DNA of 64,000 bases from assembly GCA_025200525.1 (NCBI GenBank), contig CM045770.1, positions 120,691,429-120,755,428 of the forward strand, read 5' to 3'. Source of the DNA: Camellia lanceoleosa (lineage: Eukaryota > Streptophyta > Magnoliopsida > Ericales > Theaceae). The position numbers and the translations under genes are program-made. The notes beneath the pieces were generated by a model, which worked only from the letters and a program-made list of their open reading frames with translations, ran no database searches and had not been told where the DNA came from. Positions 33,401-45,577 of the stretch are shown here, in pieces (the stretch's first letter is position 1; the number at the start of each line of letters is the position of its first letter).

Positions 33401-34481
33401 AGCAGATTTAGAGGCTGTTCTTACGATCCCCATTGCAGCAGTTCAAAGAGATGATATCTTAATCTGGCACCATACTCCCTCGGGAGTGTACTCAGTTAAG
33501 TCTGGCTATGCCATCGCAAAGCAGCTAGACCACAACTCCAATGCCTCTTTGAAGTCCTCTGGATCGCTCACTCTTGGTACTGACTTTTGGAACTCCATTT
33601 GGGCTCTTGACATCCCTCCCAAAATCCGTCACTTTTGGTGGCGAGTCTGTAATAATTTGTTGGCAACCAAGCTGGGTCTGTTTCGACGTAAATGTGCAGC
33701 TTCGGGTGTATGTCCTATTTGTAGGAAAGCCGATGAATCTGTGGAGCATCTCTTGTTCGACTGCCCATGGAAGCAAGCTGTTTGGTTCGGTAGCTCTCTC
33801 AATATGCGAGTGAGTCCCGGCTCGATCACAAATGTGCCCAGGTGGACCAATGACCTTCTACAGGGTGGTATCTCAAAGGCTGAATCCAAACGCATCCTCA
33901 GCTCCGCTGCTACTATTGCCTGGTACATTTGGAAAGCTAGAAACGACTTTGTTTTCAATCATCAAGTGGTGGACCCTCAGGTTACTCTGCAAAAAATCAC
34001 TCACTTCTGGCAGGAACATGAACATGAAGCTCTAATTGGCTCTGTTAACCCTCCCATTCATGCCACAGCAGTCCCCAACAGTCCTTCCCATTCAGGGTGG
34101 CAGCCACCTTCCCACACCAGTGTCAAATTCAATTGCGATGCAGCTTTCAGTCACTCTACCTCATCAGCAGCCTTGGCTGTAATCCTTCGAGATTCACAGG
34201 GGAACCTACTGACTGGTTGTGCTCAGTCTTGTAAGGCTTCGTCTGCAGCACAAGCTGAGGCTCATTCCGTGCGTCTAGCATGTCTTATGGCCAAAGCTCT
34301 TAATCTCTCGCGAGTGGAAATCGAAAGCGACAACAAAACGGTGATATCTCTCTGTGTCTCCGAAACAGTTCCACCTTGGGAATTTAGTGCCATCATTATG
34401 GACATAAGAGGACTTGCCCCCTCATACTCTTTATCCTTCTCATGGACAAGCAGACACAACAATGCAAAGAAGAACTGGTAG
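30435..34481 (+). pseudogene. LINE ORF2 (endonuclease, RT, RNase H), broken
   Basis: An APE-type endonuclease comes first (SWNCQGIG at the start, FLMETKNKR, SDHCPVLL). It is followed by RT with KLDFNKAYDRIQWDFL, GLRQGDPLSPYLF and the catalytic FFADDALLF, then a zinc-binding connector (CPICRKADESVEHLLFDC), then RNase H (FNCDAAF, AEAHSVRLACLMAK, IESDNKT). The frame shifts near 31385-31427, shifts back near 32493-32572, has an in-frame TAG at 32928-32930, and shifts again before the C-terminus near 34475. Four lesions against otherwise clear domains mean a recently dead copy. Confidence 0.92.
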
Positions 34482-34604
34482 CTAAGGCCTGCTCTCTAAG
34501 ACATTACTCAGAACTTGGGCCGCTCGCCTCCCGCCTCTAGTTTCTTTTCTTACTTCTGATGTAACCTCTTTGCATCGTTAAATGATAGTTTGGATGTTCA
34601 GTTC

Positions 34605-34640
34605 AAAAAAAAAAAAAAAAAAAAGATGAGCCACTAAGAT
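34605..34640 (+). repeat. LINE poly(A) tail and right target-site duplication
   Basis: 20 A residues followed by GATGAGCCACTAAGAT, identical to 28479-28494. Confidence 0.95.
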
Positions 34641-35414
34641 TGTTTAAACCATGGATTTGAATCAGGGGGAAATTGTCATCACATTTTCTACAATCTGTTA
34701 TAATAACTACATCTCTATAGCTTCTATTAGGAAACCCCACATATCCCTGTGTGAAAGTGAACTCAAGCTTAGTCGGGCATGGCATGATGGTAAAGACATC
34801 CATACCTGTGTGCAAATTTTCTACCCTCCCAAACTTATAGAAGTCATATTGCTCATCCATGTCCTTAACTTTTAAGATAGCAACATTGGAAAGTTTATCA
34901 TCATAAAAAACTACAGCTTCTTTAAGTTCATCAGCTGTCCGACCAACCACAATGTCCGTACAATCCTCTATAACATGTGAACAGGTCAAAATATGACCAT
35001 CTTTACTTATTATAAACCCCGAACCTTCTCAAACTTCGTATCTTCATCTTCATCTTCATCTTCACTGGCCGGTAAATTCTTCGTAAACCTTACCATAACT
35101 ACCACTCTCCTCATTTTTCTGTAGAAATAGGGTCTTTGTTCTTGTGAGAGGAGACCCTCATTTTCTAGAAAATCATTTTCCAAACTTATTTCCATTTTCA
35201 GAGAGGCAAAGGGGAGGATGATGGATGATGAGGGAGCTCGGGAAGACAGATTTCAGGCGAGAGAGGAGGAGGAGGAGGGAGGAGGAGGACAGCTAAGCTA
35301 GTTAAGAGGAGAGAGAGAGAGAGAGAGAGAGAGTGAGTGAAGGACGAGTCTGTAATCACCAACAGAATGGAGACACTGAATTCATCCTAGCTACCATGCC
35401 AGCTAATAACAAAA

Positions 35415-35461
35415 TCAGTAGTGGTCGGTACCACCAAATCACCATTAAAGAGTGAAATTTT

Positions 35462-35492
<31 letters not shown>

Positions 35493-35568
35493 GTAACATT
35501 GTGATAATAAGTAGGACTCACTATCACATCATTAGTGCCACCATTAATTAGTAGTCTCAAATATTTTT
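35415..35568. mobile_element. MITE shared by units B and C (copy C)
   Basis: A 154-bp insert between perfect 9-bp repeats ATAACAAAA (35406-35414 and 35569-35577). Unit A is the empty site. It contains an A run and (AT)n. Confidence 0.8.
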
Positions 35569-35873
35569 ATAACAAAACTCTATTTTTATTTATTTTTAAT
35601 TTATCTTGAATTAAAAAGTTTGTTTTGGAATAATTTAAATAAATATATTTTTTTACTTGAAAAAATGTGTAAAAAAATATAAGTGATGTGATTTAAAAAA
35701 AATAAAAAAATATACTGATACAAATAGGCAATGTCAAATAGTGTTTAAAATATATGTTTGATGTTGAATTTGTGTAGGGTGAGATATGTATACCATATGT
35801 ACCATATTATACATTAGGATAATTATTGTAAGGGTTTGGCTTCTCTCTGATTAGTGATCGGACTGGAGGGTGA

Positions 35874-36426
35874 TGTTGGGCCTGTAGGGGTCTATCACGA
35901 GTTTCTCTTTGATAATTTGTTTAATGTATAAAACTTGTTGAATACTATACAAATGAGTTTTCAGAAAAACTCAAACCAAACAAATTTTTCTAAATTTTTT
36001 TTTCAAAACTTGTAAACCAAACAAGTTTTCCAAACAAATCTCTCTCTCATGTACATCAAATCAATCACTTTTTCCAAAACTCTCTCTCAAAATAATTTTC
36101 CAAAACATCTTTCCAAAAAAAACCAAACCAAACAACTTTTCGTACTTTTTATCTCCCAAACTCATCTCCCAAACTCAAACCAAACATACCCATATGTTTG
36201 AAAAAAATTATGTTGATCGGATAACGACAATTACGTAATCAAATCAATTTTGTATAAAAAAAAAAAATAGAGGGTGAAAAAATAAACAGTTGACAGAAAT
36301 CTGACCCAATGAAATAGCTATCGATATCCAATCAACGTGATTTTTTACAAGTACTCGACGAGTTTTACACATTAAATAGTTTGGATTATCGAAACGGGAC
36401 TCGTGGTGGGCCCTACAGGCCCAACA
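35874..36426. mobile_element. 553-bp TIR element present only in unit C
   Basis: TGTTGGGCCTGTAGGG at the left is answered by CCCTACAGGCCCAACA at the right, followed inward by further inverted similarity (CACGAGT and ACTCGTG). No coding frame. Unit B lacks it between positions equivalent to 11562 and 11570. No clean target-site duplication is visible, perhaps because the right flank also differs. Confidence 0.7.
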
Positions 36427-36487
36427 ACACTCTCAATGAAGGAAGCCAACCGCTTATTATAAAATTTTGTAATATAAATCACAAAGT

Positions 36488-36612
36488 ACATAATCTTGCC
36501 ATAAATTAATGTAATAAATTGTCCAAACTTTTGTTAACAAACCATAAATTTTTATTACATGAACCATAAAATTTTGGACAATTTATTACTCTAATTTATG
36601 GTGATATTATGT
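36488..36612. mobile_element. Hairpin MITE of 125 bp
   Basis: ACATAATCTTGCCATAAATT and AATTTATGGTGATATTATGT are inverted-complementary, and the inner GTAATAAATTGTCCAAA also has its inverse. The arms of about 40 bp would form a long hairpin. Confidence 0.65.
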
Positions 36613-36668
36613 ATGTTATAATTGATATTATAATATTTTATGATAAAATTACATAAATTTATGATAGG

Positions 36669-37520
36669 GTGCATAAATGGTTTTGAAAACCAGACCGGAT
36701 CGGGCGGTTCGACCGGTTGAACTGTCGACCGATCGGGGTTCCGGTTTGGATATATCCTCTGAACTGTTCGAAGTCAAAAATCGGTCATCTGGATATATCC
36801 TCTGAACTGTTCAAAGTCAAAAATTGGTCTATTTAGAGAGAACTGGAAAAATCGGCGGTTGAACCGCTGAACCAGTCGACCCGGGGACGGTTGATTGGGT
36901 CAATGAAATTGAAAATTTTGATTTTTTTTTTTGATATTTTCTAAAAAAAATTTATTCTTTCTTTCTTTCTTATTATATATATATATAAGAAAATTTAATT
37001 GGAAACTCTCTTTTAAAGGTTTCCTCTTTGGAGAAATCTCATTAAGAGCTTGAAATTATTGTGAAAGTTTCTACCTATTTATAAGAAAAAAATTCTTCTA
37101 AAAAAACTCAAGAAATCCATGTGGGATTCAATCAAATTTATTGGAGGGAGAATTGAAATTTTGATATCCCTCCAAAATTTTTGCTCTTCTTTCAATTAAA
37201 TTATTTGAATTAAAATCATATGGGAGGAATATTGAATATTCGATTTCCTCTTCCAAAATTAAAATTAATAATATTTTAAAATATATTATTATATTTTTTA
37301 GTAAAAAAATATTAGGAGAAATATTTAAGATAATTTAATATTTTAATTTTTTTAATTTATAATTTTATTACTTATATTTTTTTAAAATATAATTGTAATA
37401 TATTTATTAATTGCGTCGATTACGGTTCCTTTCGGCGATTGAACCAATTGACCCATCTACCAGATCTCTTTTCTGGTTCGCTTACCGGTTTAGTAGGTTT
37501 TTTTCTTAAAATCTATGTAC
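36669..37520. mobile_element. Non-coding TIR element rich in CCGGTTGAACC motifs (copy C)
   Basis: Counterpart of 11588-12393. It differs by an internal tandem duplication of about 50 bp (GGATATATCCTCTGAACTGTTC twice, 36747-36812) and by A/T-run lengths. Confidence 0.6.
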
Positions 37521-38060
37521 AATAAATTTAATTATAAAAGTAACTTCAAAAAAAAAAAAAAAAAAACCAAAACAAAACAAAACAAAACCTTTTGAATTTT
37601 TTTTTCTTTTTAGACTTTTTTTTTTCAAAATTTTTAAGGTTTTTTTTTTTTTCCTAGCCAGTCCAATTAAGTAAAACCTAAAAATCTACAGACTTTTGGG
37701 GAAAATTTTTTTTTAAAAAAAATTACTAATTTTCTTTTTTTTTAAAAAAAAAGAAAACATTAAATTTGCACAAATGGATCGATCCGTTCATTCATGTGAG
37801 TCTCACGTAAATCCCACATGAATGAGTGGGTTGGATATATTTATATCAGGGACATTTACATACAACTACTAGTTTATGAACTTTACTTGAATAAGTTTTA
37901 ACTAAGATTTTTTAGACATTTAAATTAAATTTTCAATAATCGGAATTACTTTTCAAACAATGATTATTTAACATTTCTGATTATCAATAAATGAACATGA
38001 TGATTTGATATTTATTTTTATTTTTATTTTTAAAACTTTGAAACATTAACTTTCAAATTG

Positions 38061-39356
38061 AAAAAACTACAAAAAAAAATTGAATTATTTTTTTGTACAA
38101 AACTAAATTTTTTGTCTATAAAGGAGTGTGATGATAGAACATTGATGTGTAAAATTGAAATAAAAAATTAAATGAAAAATTAATAATGTTCTCAGTTTTA
38201 AAACTGGAAAAAACTGATAATATTCTCAATTTTATTGGATAGTTAAATCAAATAAATAAATAGGAGGAAAAAAATGTTTAATCTCATGCTCTGTTCCCCC
38301 CCCCCCCCATTTAGTGAAATAATTATCTAAAATATTACCGTACAGAATTGATAATATTCTCAATTTTAAAATTGAAAAAAAAAAAAAAAAAACTAACAAT
38401 GTTCTCAATTTTACTAAATAAGACTTGTTCATTCAAAAAATCTTAAATAAGATTTAAACTGCTGTAATATTTATAAATATGACTTTTAGATAATTAATCC
38501 TTTATTTTATGACCACACTAGTGCTGTTTGTGACACTTATAATTGCTCATTTGGTACGTGAGCTGCGGGTAATTAATCAGTAATTTCGGAATATAGATAT
38601 GTGATACTCTATAGTATTGTGATTAGTGGAGAAAATGGGTAGTTGGGATATTGTGTTGAGTGATTGAGAGACATGAGGGGGCATTATGAATAATGATTGG
38701 CTAGGAGTATGGACACGTGGTATTTCGGAAATACTGAATAATTTCCCGTGAGCCGCTATGAGCTATATGGATTGTTTGGTGGAATTTTTTAAGTTAAAAT
38801 TTGATAATAAAAAATATAAGTTTTTTTTTTTTTTTTTTGGGTTCAATTAATCAATTTTTTAAAAAACTTATTTAAATTATTTTTGTCTAATAAATTATAA
38901 GTAAAAGTTGTATCAAACAATCTAAGACATAGACTTTCAAATTAAAATAAACTATAATTACCTCCTAAAAATTGTACCAAACAACCCTGTATGTCAAGAT
39001 CACTTTGCTTTTGAATTTTAATTCATCTAAAATAAATAAATAAATAAATAAAAGCCAAACAATTCAGTTCTTTGGTAAAACTTAGTTAATAATTTTCTAG
39101 TATTATTTTATTTTTTTAATTAAAAATTGTAACAATTATTCCTCTTGTTTATTTTTATCCCCCTCAATTTCATGTTTAATATTGAAAATATCCTTTCAAT
39201 TATAGGAGTTAATTACACTTTATCCTATTAAACTATCAATTTACTTTCAATTGTAGGGATTCAAGCTTTTTGGTATTATGTAATTAAGATCTACTTAGTT
39301 ATTGTTTTTACAGTATTTGTTGTTTTGTTATTTAAAATTTAAAAAAACTCTTGAGG
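38061..39356. other. AT-rich intergenic sequence
   Basis: No gene seen. Contains A and T runs, a run of 12 C (about 38297-38308) and the inverted repeat listed at 38553. Confidence 0.5.
38553..38770. mobile_element. MITE-like inverted repeat
   Basis: The left stretch GAGCTGCGGGTAATTAATC with CAGTAATTTCGG is matched in inverse by CGGAAATACTGAATAATTTC with CCGTGAGCCGC at the right. About 218 bp, non-coding, no certain target-site duplication. Confidence 0.5.
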
Positions 39357-39367
39357 CCAAGTGTTGG

Positions 39368-41515
39368 AGGCTTTTCCCAAAATAAGCCTTTTTTGTATTT
39401 TATTTCCTAAACTAGGCCAACTTCTGACGTATTTCCCAAACTAAGCTAAAGCGCCATTCTGATTCGCGCTTTTACTGTTAAGAGGCGAAAACTTGATGAA
39501 CAAGAAAATCGCTATTAGAAATAGCGATTTTAATTAAGAAATCGCTGTTGTAAATAACGCTTCTAACATAAAAAATTTTGTGAAGAAAACGCTATTACTA
39601 ATAGCGCTTTTACTGTGCATATAATTTTTTATTTTTTATTTTTTTTTTAAAAACGCCATTTCAAATGGCGTTTCTATGCTCAACCAAAGCCACCCCATAC
39701 TCTGACACACACACACCAATGGCACACCCACACCACTCAAACATTAAAATAATATAATTTATATATATAATAATAATTTATAATAATCAATTATATAATT
39801 TTTATAATTTTCGTAAATATAAATTATTTTTAGGTTATGGATGGTTTGATTTATAATACGTATGTATGTAAGGGCAAAAATTTTTATTATCAAAAATAAT
39901 TTTTGCAATTTTTATTATCAAAAATAATTTATAATACGTATGTATTATAAAAAATTTTATAATAATTTATAATACGTATGTATTATTTAAATCTTTACAT
40001 TTTATTTAAAATTTTTATACAGCAAATCCATTTTAAAAATAATTTATAAAAATTTATAATTAATACGTATGTAAATAATTTAATACGTATCTTCACATTT
40101 ACATTTACAGTAAACCCATCTTCACATTTACATACGTGTGGTTTAAGGTAAATTTTTTGATAAATGACTTAAATGATAAATCAAACCATCCATAACCTAA
40201 ATTTTTTTACCCTTACATACGTATGGTTTAATTAATTTATAAAAATTATTGTCATACGTATGTAAAAATTGATTATAAAAATTGTAAAAATTATTTATAA
40301 ATTGATTATAAATTATTATCAAAAATTAATTATAAATTATTATAATCTTTAGCCCCTCTCTCCCTCTCGCAAAGATTATTTAAAAATTATTATTAAAAAT
40401 TGTAGATGGGTAAAAAAATTTATAATAATTTATATTTACGTACGTATGACAATAATTTATGTATGACAATAAAATATTATACGTATGACAATATTTACAT
40501 ACGTATGACATACGTATAATAATTATAATAATAATAATTTATAATCAATTTATAAATAATTTTTGTAATTTTTATAATCGATTTTTACATACGTATGACA
40601 ATAATTTTTATAAATTATTTAAACCATACGTATGTAAGGGTAAAAAAATTTAGGTTATGGATGGTTTGATTTATCATTTAAGTCATTTATCAAAAAATTT
40701 ACCCTTAAACCATACGTATATAAATGTGAAGATGGGTTTACTGTAAATGTAAATGTGAAGATACGTATTAAATTATTTACATACGTATTAATTATAAATT
40801 TTTATAAATTATTTTTGAATAATACATACGTATTATAAAATGTGAAGATGTGTTTACTGTAAAAAATTTTAAATAAAAAATGTAAAGATTCAAATAATAC
40901 ATACGTATTATAAATTATTATAAAAATTTTTATAATACATACGTATTATAAATTATTTTTGATAATAAAAATTGCAAAAATTATTTTTGATAATAAAAAT
41001 TTTTGCCCTTACATACATACGTATTATAAATCAAACCATTCATAACCTAAAAATAATTTATATTTACAAAAATTATAAAAATTATATAATTGATTATTAT
41101 AAATTATTATTATATATATATATATATATATATTATATTATTTTAATGTTTGAGTGGTGTGGGTGTGCCATTGGTGTGTGTGTGTCAGAGTGTGGGTTGG
41201 CTTTGGTTGAACATAGAAACGCCATTTGAAATGGCGTTTTTAAAAAAAAAAAAAAAATTATATGCACAGTAAAAGCGCTATTAGTAATAGCGTTTTCTTC
41301 ACAAAATTTTTTTATGTTAGAAGCGCTATTTACAACAGCGATTTCTTAATTAAAATCGCTATTTCTAATAGCGATTTTCCTGTTCATCAAGTTTTTGCCT
41401 CCTAACAGTAAAAGCGCGAATCGGAATGGCGCTTTAGCTTAGTTTGGGAAATACGTCAGAAGTTGGCCTAGTTTGGGAAATAACATACAAAAAAGGCTTA
41501 TTTTGGGAAAAGCCT
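39368..41515. mobile_element. 2.1-kb nested-palindrome element
   Basis: Bounded by the perfect 11-bp direct repeat CCAAGTGTTGG (39357-39367 and 41516-41526). The ends are inverted repeats (AGGCTTTTCCCAAAATAAGCC and its complement). The arms, about 39368-40320 and 40520-41515, are inverted-complementary over nearly 1 kb. Each arm contains small perfect hairpins: AAAATCGCTATT then AATAGCGATTTT, and AACGCCATTTCAAATGGCGTT. The AT-rich inner part is full of the palindrome ATACGTAT. The sequence GGTTATGGATGGTTTGATTT occurs four times in alternating orientation (about 39835, 40180, 40653, 41030), so each arm is itself palindromic. No protein-coding frame. It behaves like a non-autonomous MULE or foldback element; the family assignment is inference. 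Confidence 0.85.
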
Positions 41516-41526
41516 CCAAGTGTTGG

Positions 41527-44087
41527 TTGTGTGGATGTGAATCATAGTAATAGGGCAGTTTTGACTATATGAATTTTTCTCGATGCGTTTCATTTATATG
41601 TACCTTTAATTTCATGTTTTTAATAAAATTTTGACATTATTAAAAAAAAAACTACCCTATCACTCAATATCAATTCACTTCTCCCTACACTATATTTGGA
41701 TTTTAAAGTCAAATACAGTTTTTGAGAATTATTATTTTTTTTTTTTTATCTTTAGTAACCTTTTTTTTTTTTCAATTTATTCAAATTTTAAAAATAATAA
41801 TAATAAATGCACTTAGTCTAGATGCATTTATAAAGTAAAATATTCATGAGAAAATGTTTTAAAAAATCACTAAATATGAAAAAAATAATAAAAGTGGTAT
41901 ATAAATTCTTCTTTAATGAATTTTTTGAAAATTTATTTATAAATATTTTACTTTTTAGAGCAACTAAATTAAATGTATTTAAAAACTAAAAAAAATGAAC
42001 TAAACTTTGAAAAAAGTCACTAAAGACACAAAAAATAAAAACTTAAAATCTAAACTAAACTGACTAATAATGCCATTTCAACCACTCTATTTGAGATGTT
42101 ATGTACAAGATCTATGTCAAATTTTCAACTATTTAAAAACCGATCCTTGTCACCACAAAAAAAATAAAAAATAATAATAAAATAAAATAATCCTTAATAA
42201 AATGTTTACATTAATACAAATTTATAATTCAATGTGAGAAAATGTAACTTTTTTTAGTTGGGTTGTTAAAGTGATATTATAAAGTCTGGAGGATAAAATC
42301 CACAGGTCTCGAGTTCGAGTCACCCCTTTGGGTCACTGAAGGTTTGCCCGGTCGTTAACTTCAGGACCCTCAGGATTAGTCCTGGTTTCCCTTAAAATTA
42401 ACGGGTTGGGAATACTGTGCAATATGCTCACCTCCGACAACTAGGCTTAGCCTAATTGGTTACCATACCTTCTTTAAGACTTAATTTTTAGGGAGTTCAT
42501 ATATTCAAATCTCCTTAGAAAATTTGAATTAAAGGAGTGCAAGCATTTAAGTGTTCCGTCAAGGTCAGAGAGATTTTTTTTTGTAAGTGTTAATTTAACA
42601 ACTAACGACTAACATTTGCCAATAAAAAAAAATATGTTCACTGTTGATATATAAGTATCTTTTGTAGGAAAAGTAACAACATTATCATATTTTATAACAT
42701 AAGTATATTTGAAACGAATGGTAAATAGTTATTATAAATAGATTCAAAATGAATGGTAAATATACAAAAAAAATATATATATGTTAAAGTGATAAAAGCA
42801 ACTCCAAGACTGTTAGGCAAAATGCCTTCTAAAAGTACATAGAAAAGTATAATATTTCCCTAATTAGTTTAGTTAGTGTACGTTTCAATCATAATTTTTA
42901 TTCTAACTAATTAATCAAACTAACACGATACCCTTACATTAAATTCAAGTCAAATGTTTGAATCACATTTATATTAAAAAGTAAACGATTTAAATTATTA
43001 AAATTGAGCAAACAATATACTTATTAAATCCAAATACTCTCTTAAACTGAATTCCCAACATGAGAGCATTTTTAAGGCAGTGGTTGGGAAGCCATTTTTG
43101 GACTTTTTTTTTTTTTAAAAAAAAAAAATCATAAAAAGACAAAATAAGTTAAAATAGTCAATAAAATAAAATGTCACATCAAATAAATAGTTGTTTTATT
43201 TTATTTTCTCATAAATATCATATCCAATTATAAAAAAATAAACTCTCTTTCTAAACACAAAATTTTTAACCTACTAAAATAGCCAAATATTAAAATAGCC
43301 TATTAAAACAACCAACTTCTTAAACGTGGCCTAAATCCCAAACGATTCTTGTGGAGCAATTATTCATTGCACATGGGATATCACAAAGTTAATTTACAAA
43401 ATTACATTAGTTTTTACTAGTATGCCTAAGCTAACTCATAAAAAATTGAGAAATCATAACTTACGTATATTTGTGAGAATTTTCATAATTTTATTAGCTA
43501 AATTATGTATATTTATGAGAACTTATTTAAATACATATGATATGCACCTTACATACCCGAACACTTTTCATTCTACATAGATCCTACCTAAAGGAACAAA
43601 TTAGAGCATCTTCAACGGTGCATCTTTTTTTTTTTTTTTTTTTCCCACTAAATTTGAGTTAAAATGTGAATAAAAACTCCATTTGATATCAATTGCTCCA
43701 ACGGATGATTTTGAGTTTTTATCAAAACACTGGTCAACCGGGCAGATGACTGGGTAGTCGATCGGTCAATGTATTTTTTTCACAAATTTTTGCCTAGAGG
43801 TGGTCATCTGGGAGACATCCGGTTGTGAAAATTCAACAATTATAAGATAATTTGATGAAAGCTCCCAACGTTCTTAATTTGGTAAAAGATTTTTAATATT
43901 TTTGATTTAATACTTATTTGATAAAACCATTAGAATAGGAAAATAAATATTGGTGAACGTGTGAAGGAAGTGGTGATGATGAAAGTTTTGAGCACGACAA
44001 TCCTTTGCCCTCGATCCATCAAAATAGTAATAATAATAATAATATAAAAGAGCTAATAATAAAACCAACAATAATATTGGTACTAAT
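41527..44087. other. AT-rich intergenic sequence with SINE-like pieces
   Basis: No gene recognised. Holds the SINE-like block at 42255 and long A/T runs. A stretch near 43735-43780 (ACTGGTCAACCGGGCAGATG) resembles pieces near 56775 and 58505 and is probably a shared dispersed repeat. Confidence 0.5.
42255..42560 (+). repeat. Two tRNA-derived SINE-like blocks
   Basis: The first block has an A-box-like GGGTTGTTAAAGTG and, about 45 bp on, a B-box GAGTTCGAGTC. The second begins TAGCCTAATTGGTTACC and has ATTCAAATC about 45 bp later. Both spacings suit internal Pol III promoters. No poly(A)-type tail or clean target duplication was seen, so ends are approximate. Confidence 0.45.
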
Positions 44088-44632
44088 AGTCTTAATGTTG
44101 TAGTAGCGAAGACAAGATAGCAACAATGATCATAATGGTAGGAGTAGTTATCATAATAGCAATAGGAGTAACAATATTACCAAGAATATAGGAAAATAGC
44201 AAGAAAATGATCTTGGGATATATAATATCATGTCAAGGACAACCTTTCCGGAAATACCAGATTTCATGAGACAGAAAACTAATATCAAAGAGGTGGTACC
44301 CATCTCTCTCTCTCTCTCTCGAAATGGCCGTAATCCATTTACGCTCTCGATGATCAAACTTTTTATTCCAGGAGCCCTTCCTCTGATGATTTAGCATAAA
44401 CTCTCAAGGTATGGGATTAAAATTTAATGGCTGATTTTGTTGACGTCCCAAGCCTGAACTCAACACCAAGCTATCATCTTTCTCACCCATCTTCTCTTCC
44501 TTTCTCAAAAACGAAACAAACCTCTTCCCTTTTCTTCTTTTTACTTAGTGGGCTTGTTAATTAGCGTTTAGACTCTGAGACAGCAAAATGTAAAATGAGG
44601 TTGAAAATGGGAGTGTGATTTACAGGCAGAGG

Positions 44633-45577
44633 TGTTGGAACAATCTTCAGTGTAAATAAAATAAACTGAAATAATTCAACCAAAATAAATAAATAACATA
44701 CCAGATTTATTTATCGAACCGGAAAAAATAATTCAAGACCAAGTCGAGTGTGTGACACTCTGTCCTTAAGATGATTAACCTTCGCTTACGGTTACGGTTG
44801 AATGGCGTCTATCTCCCAGGATACAATGATCTTCACAAATTTATAGAAGCACTTCAAATAAATTTGTTCGGCGAACCAAACCTGTGATCTATACTCTCTG
44901 AATATTTATTCCTAAATCTAAAATGAGGAATAAAATGCAAAAGGAAAAATAATGGATAGCAGTATACAAGAAGCAGACTAATTTTTCGGATCCCTTTTGA
45001 CTGCTGGAATGGGTTTGTATATATAGGCAACTAAGAGATTGTAAAGACAACCCGAACAGGTTCCAAACATGAAGTGAACAGATGCACCAAGAAATGAACA
45101 TGTGGCACCACTTTATTCAAACTTAGTTTTGTCCGTTACTGGAACAGTTCTCTTCTAAACACTTTGGAAAGTAGCCGTTGATGGTTGACGGCACAAACAA
45201 TCAAACTGTTTGGAACTTTTATAATTAAACTATTAGAATAGTTTATTTAATAAAACCATTCACTTAATAGAATAACTTAATTAAACTATTTAAATAGTTT
45301 AATTAATTTTTAGGAAACCACTAAGGTACTAAAAATATAAATTTAGAATTTAAATTAAATTCCCACAATAATTTTTATTATTGAAAAAATTCAAAAGAAT
45401 TTTATCTAAAAAATTAATATTAAACCCGAAAACGACGTCATCTTCCCATTCACTCATAAATGGTTTTGACGTTCCGTCTTCACCACTTCACCTCTTCGGA
45501 CCCACCCCAAAACACGTTTGGGGTCCACCCAAATTGGGTTAAAAAAATATGCGTATATAAAACCATTTTTTCCAACA
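44633..45577 (-). repeat. 3' LTR of copia element 2
   Basis: Almost identical to 50902-51847 except for a patch at about 44763-44800. A purine-rich tract (TGTGGGGGAT on the minus strand, near 45578-45588) adjoins it as the likely polypurine tract. Confidence 0.93.

Larger units (their letters stand above)
28495..34624 (+). mobile_element. L1-type LINE (non-LTR retrotransposon) with RNase H
   Basis: A 6.1-kb insertion ending in a 20-bp poly(A) (34605-34624), flanked by the perfect 16-bp duplication GATGAGCCACTAAGAT (28479-28494 and 34625-34640). ORF1 and ORF2 have the plant L1 order. A 5' leader of about 230 bp precedes ORF1 and suggests a near full-length copy. It is inserted antisense to the protease gene. 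ORF2 carries frameshifts and a stop, so the copy is inactive. Confidence 0.95.
28271..35195 (-). pseudogene. Serine protease copy C, split by a LINE
   Basis: The N-terminal and central part is at 34641-35195 and the C-terminal part at 28271-28494. They are separated by the LINE, which cut within the codons just before the catalytic GSSGSP motif. It keeps the ATG (MEISLENDF) and the catalytic His region (TCSHVIED). A second lesion, a deletion of a few bases near 35028 after the acidic ED repeat, shifts the frame ahead of the His. The gene was thus broken twice. Whether the frameshift came before or after the LINE cannot be told. Confidence 0.9.
34641..38060. repeat. Protease duplicated segment, unit C, right part
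   Basis: Continues the unit after the LINE. It matches unit B to 12930 and goes about 100 bp beyond it. It contains the rest of protease C and the mobile elements listed below; no other genes are seen. Confidence 0.85.

Noticed and set aside
40437..40446. TACGTACGTA at the exact midpoint of the nested palindrome
   Set aside because: The arms stop pairing about 100 bp on each side of this point, so the coincidence with the midpoint has no structural support.
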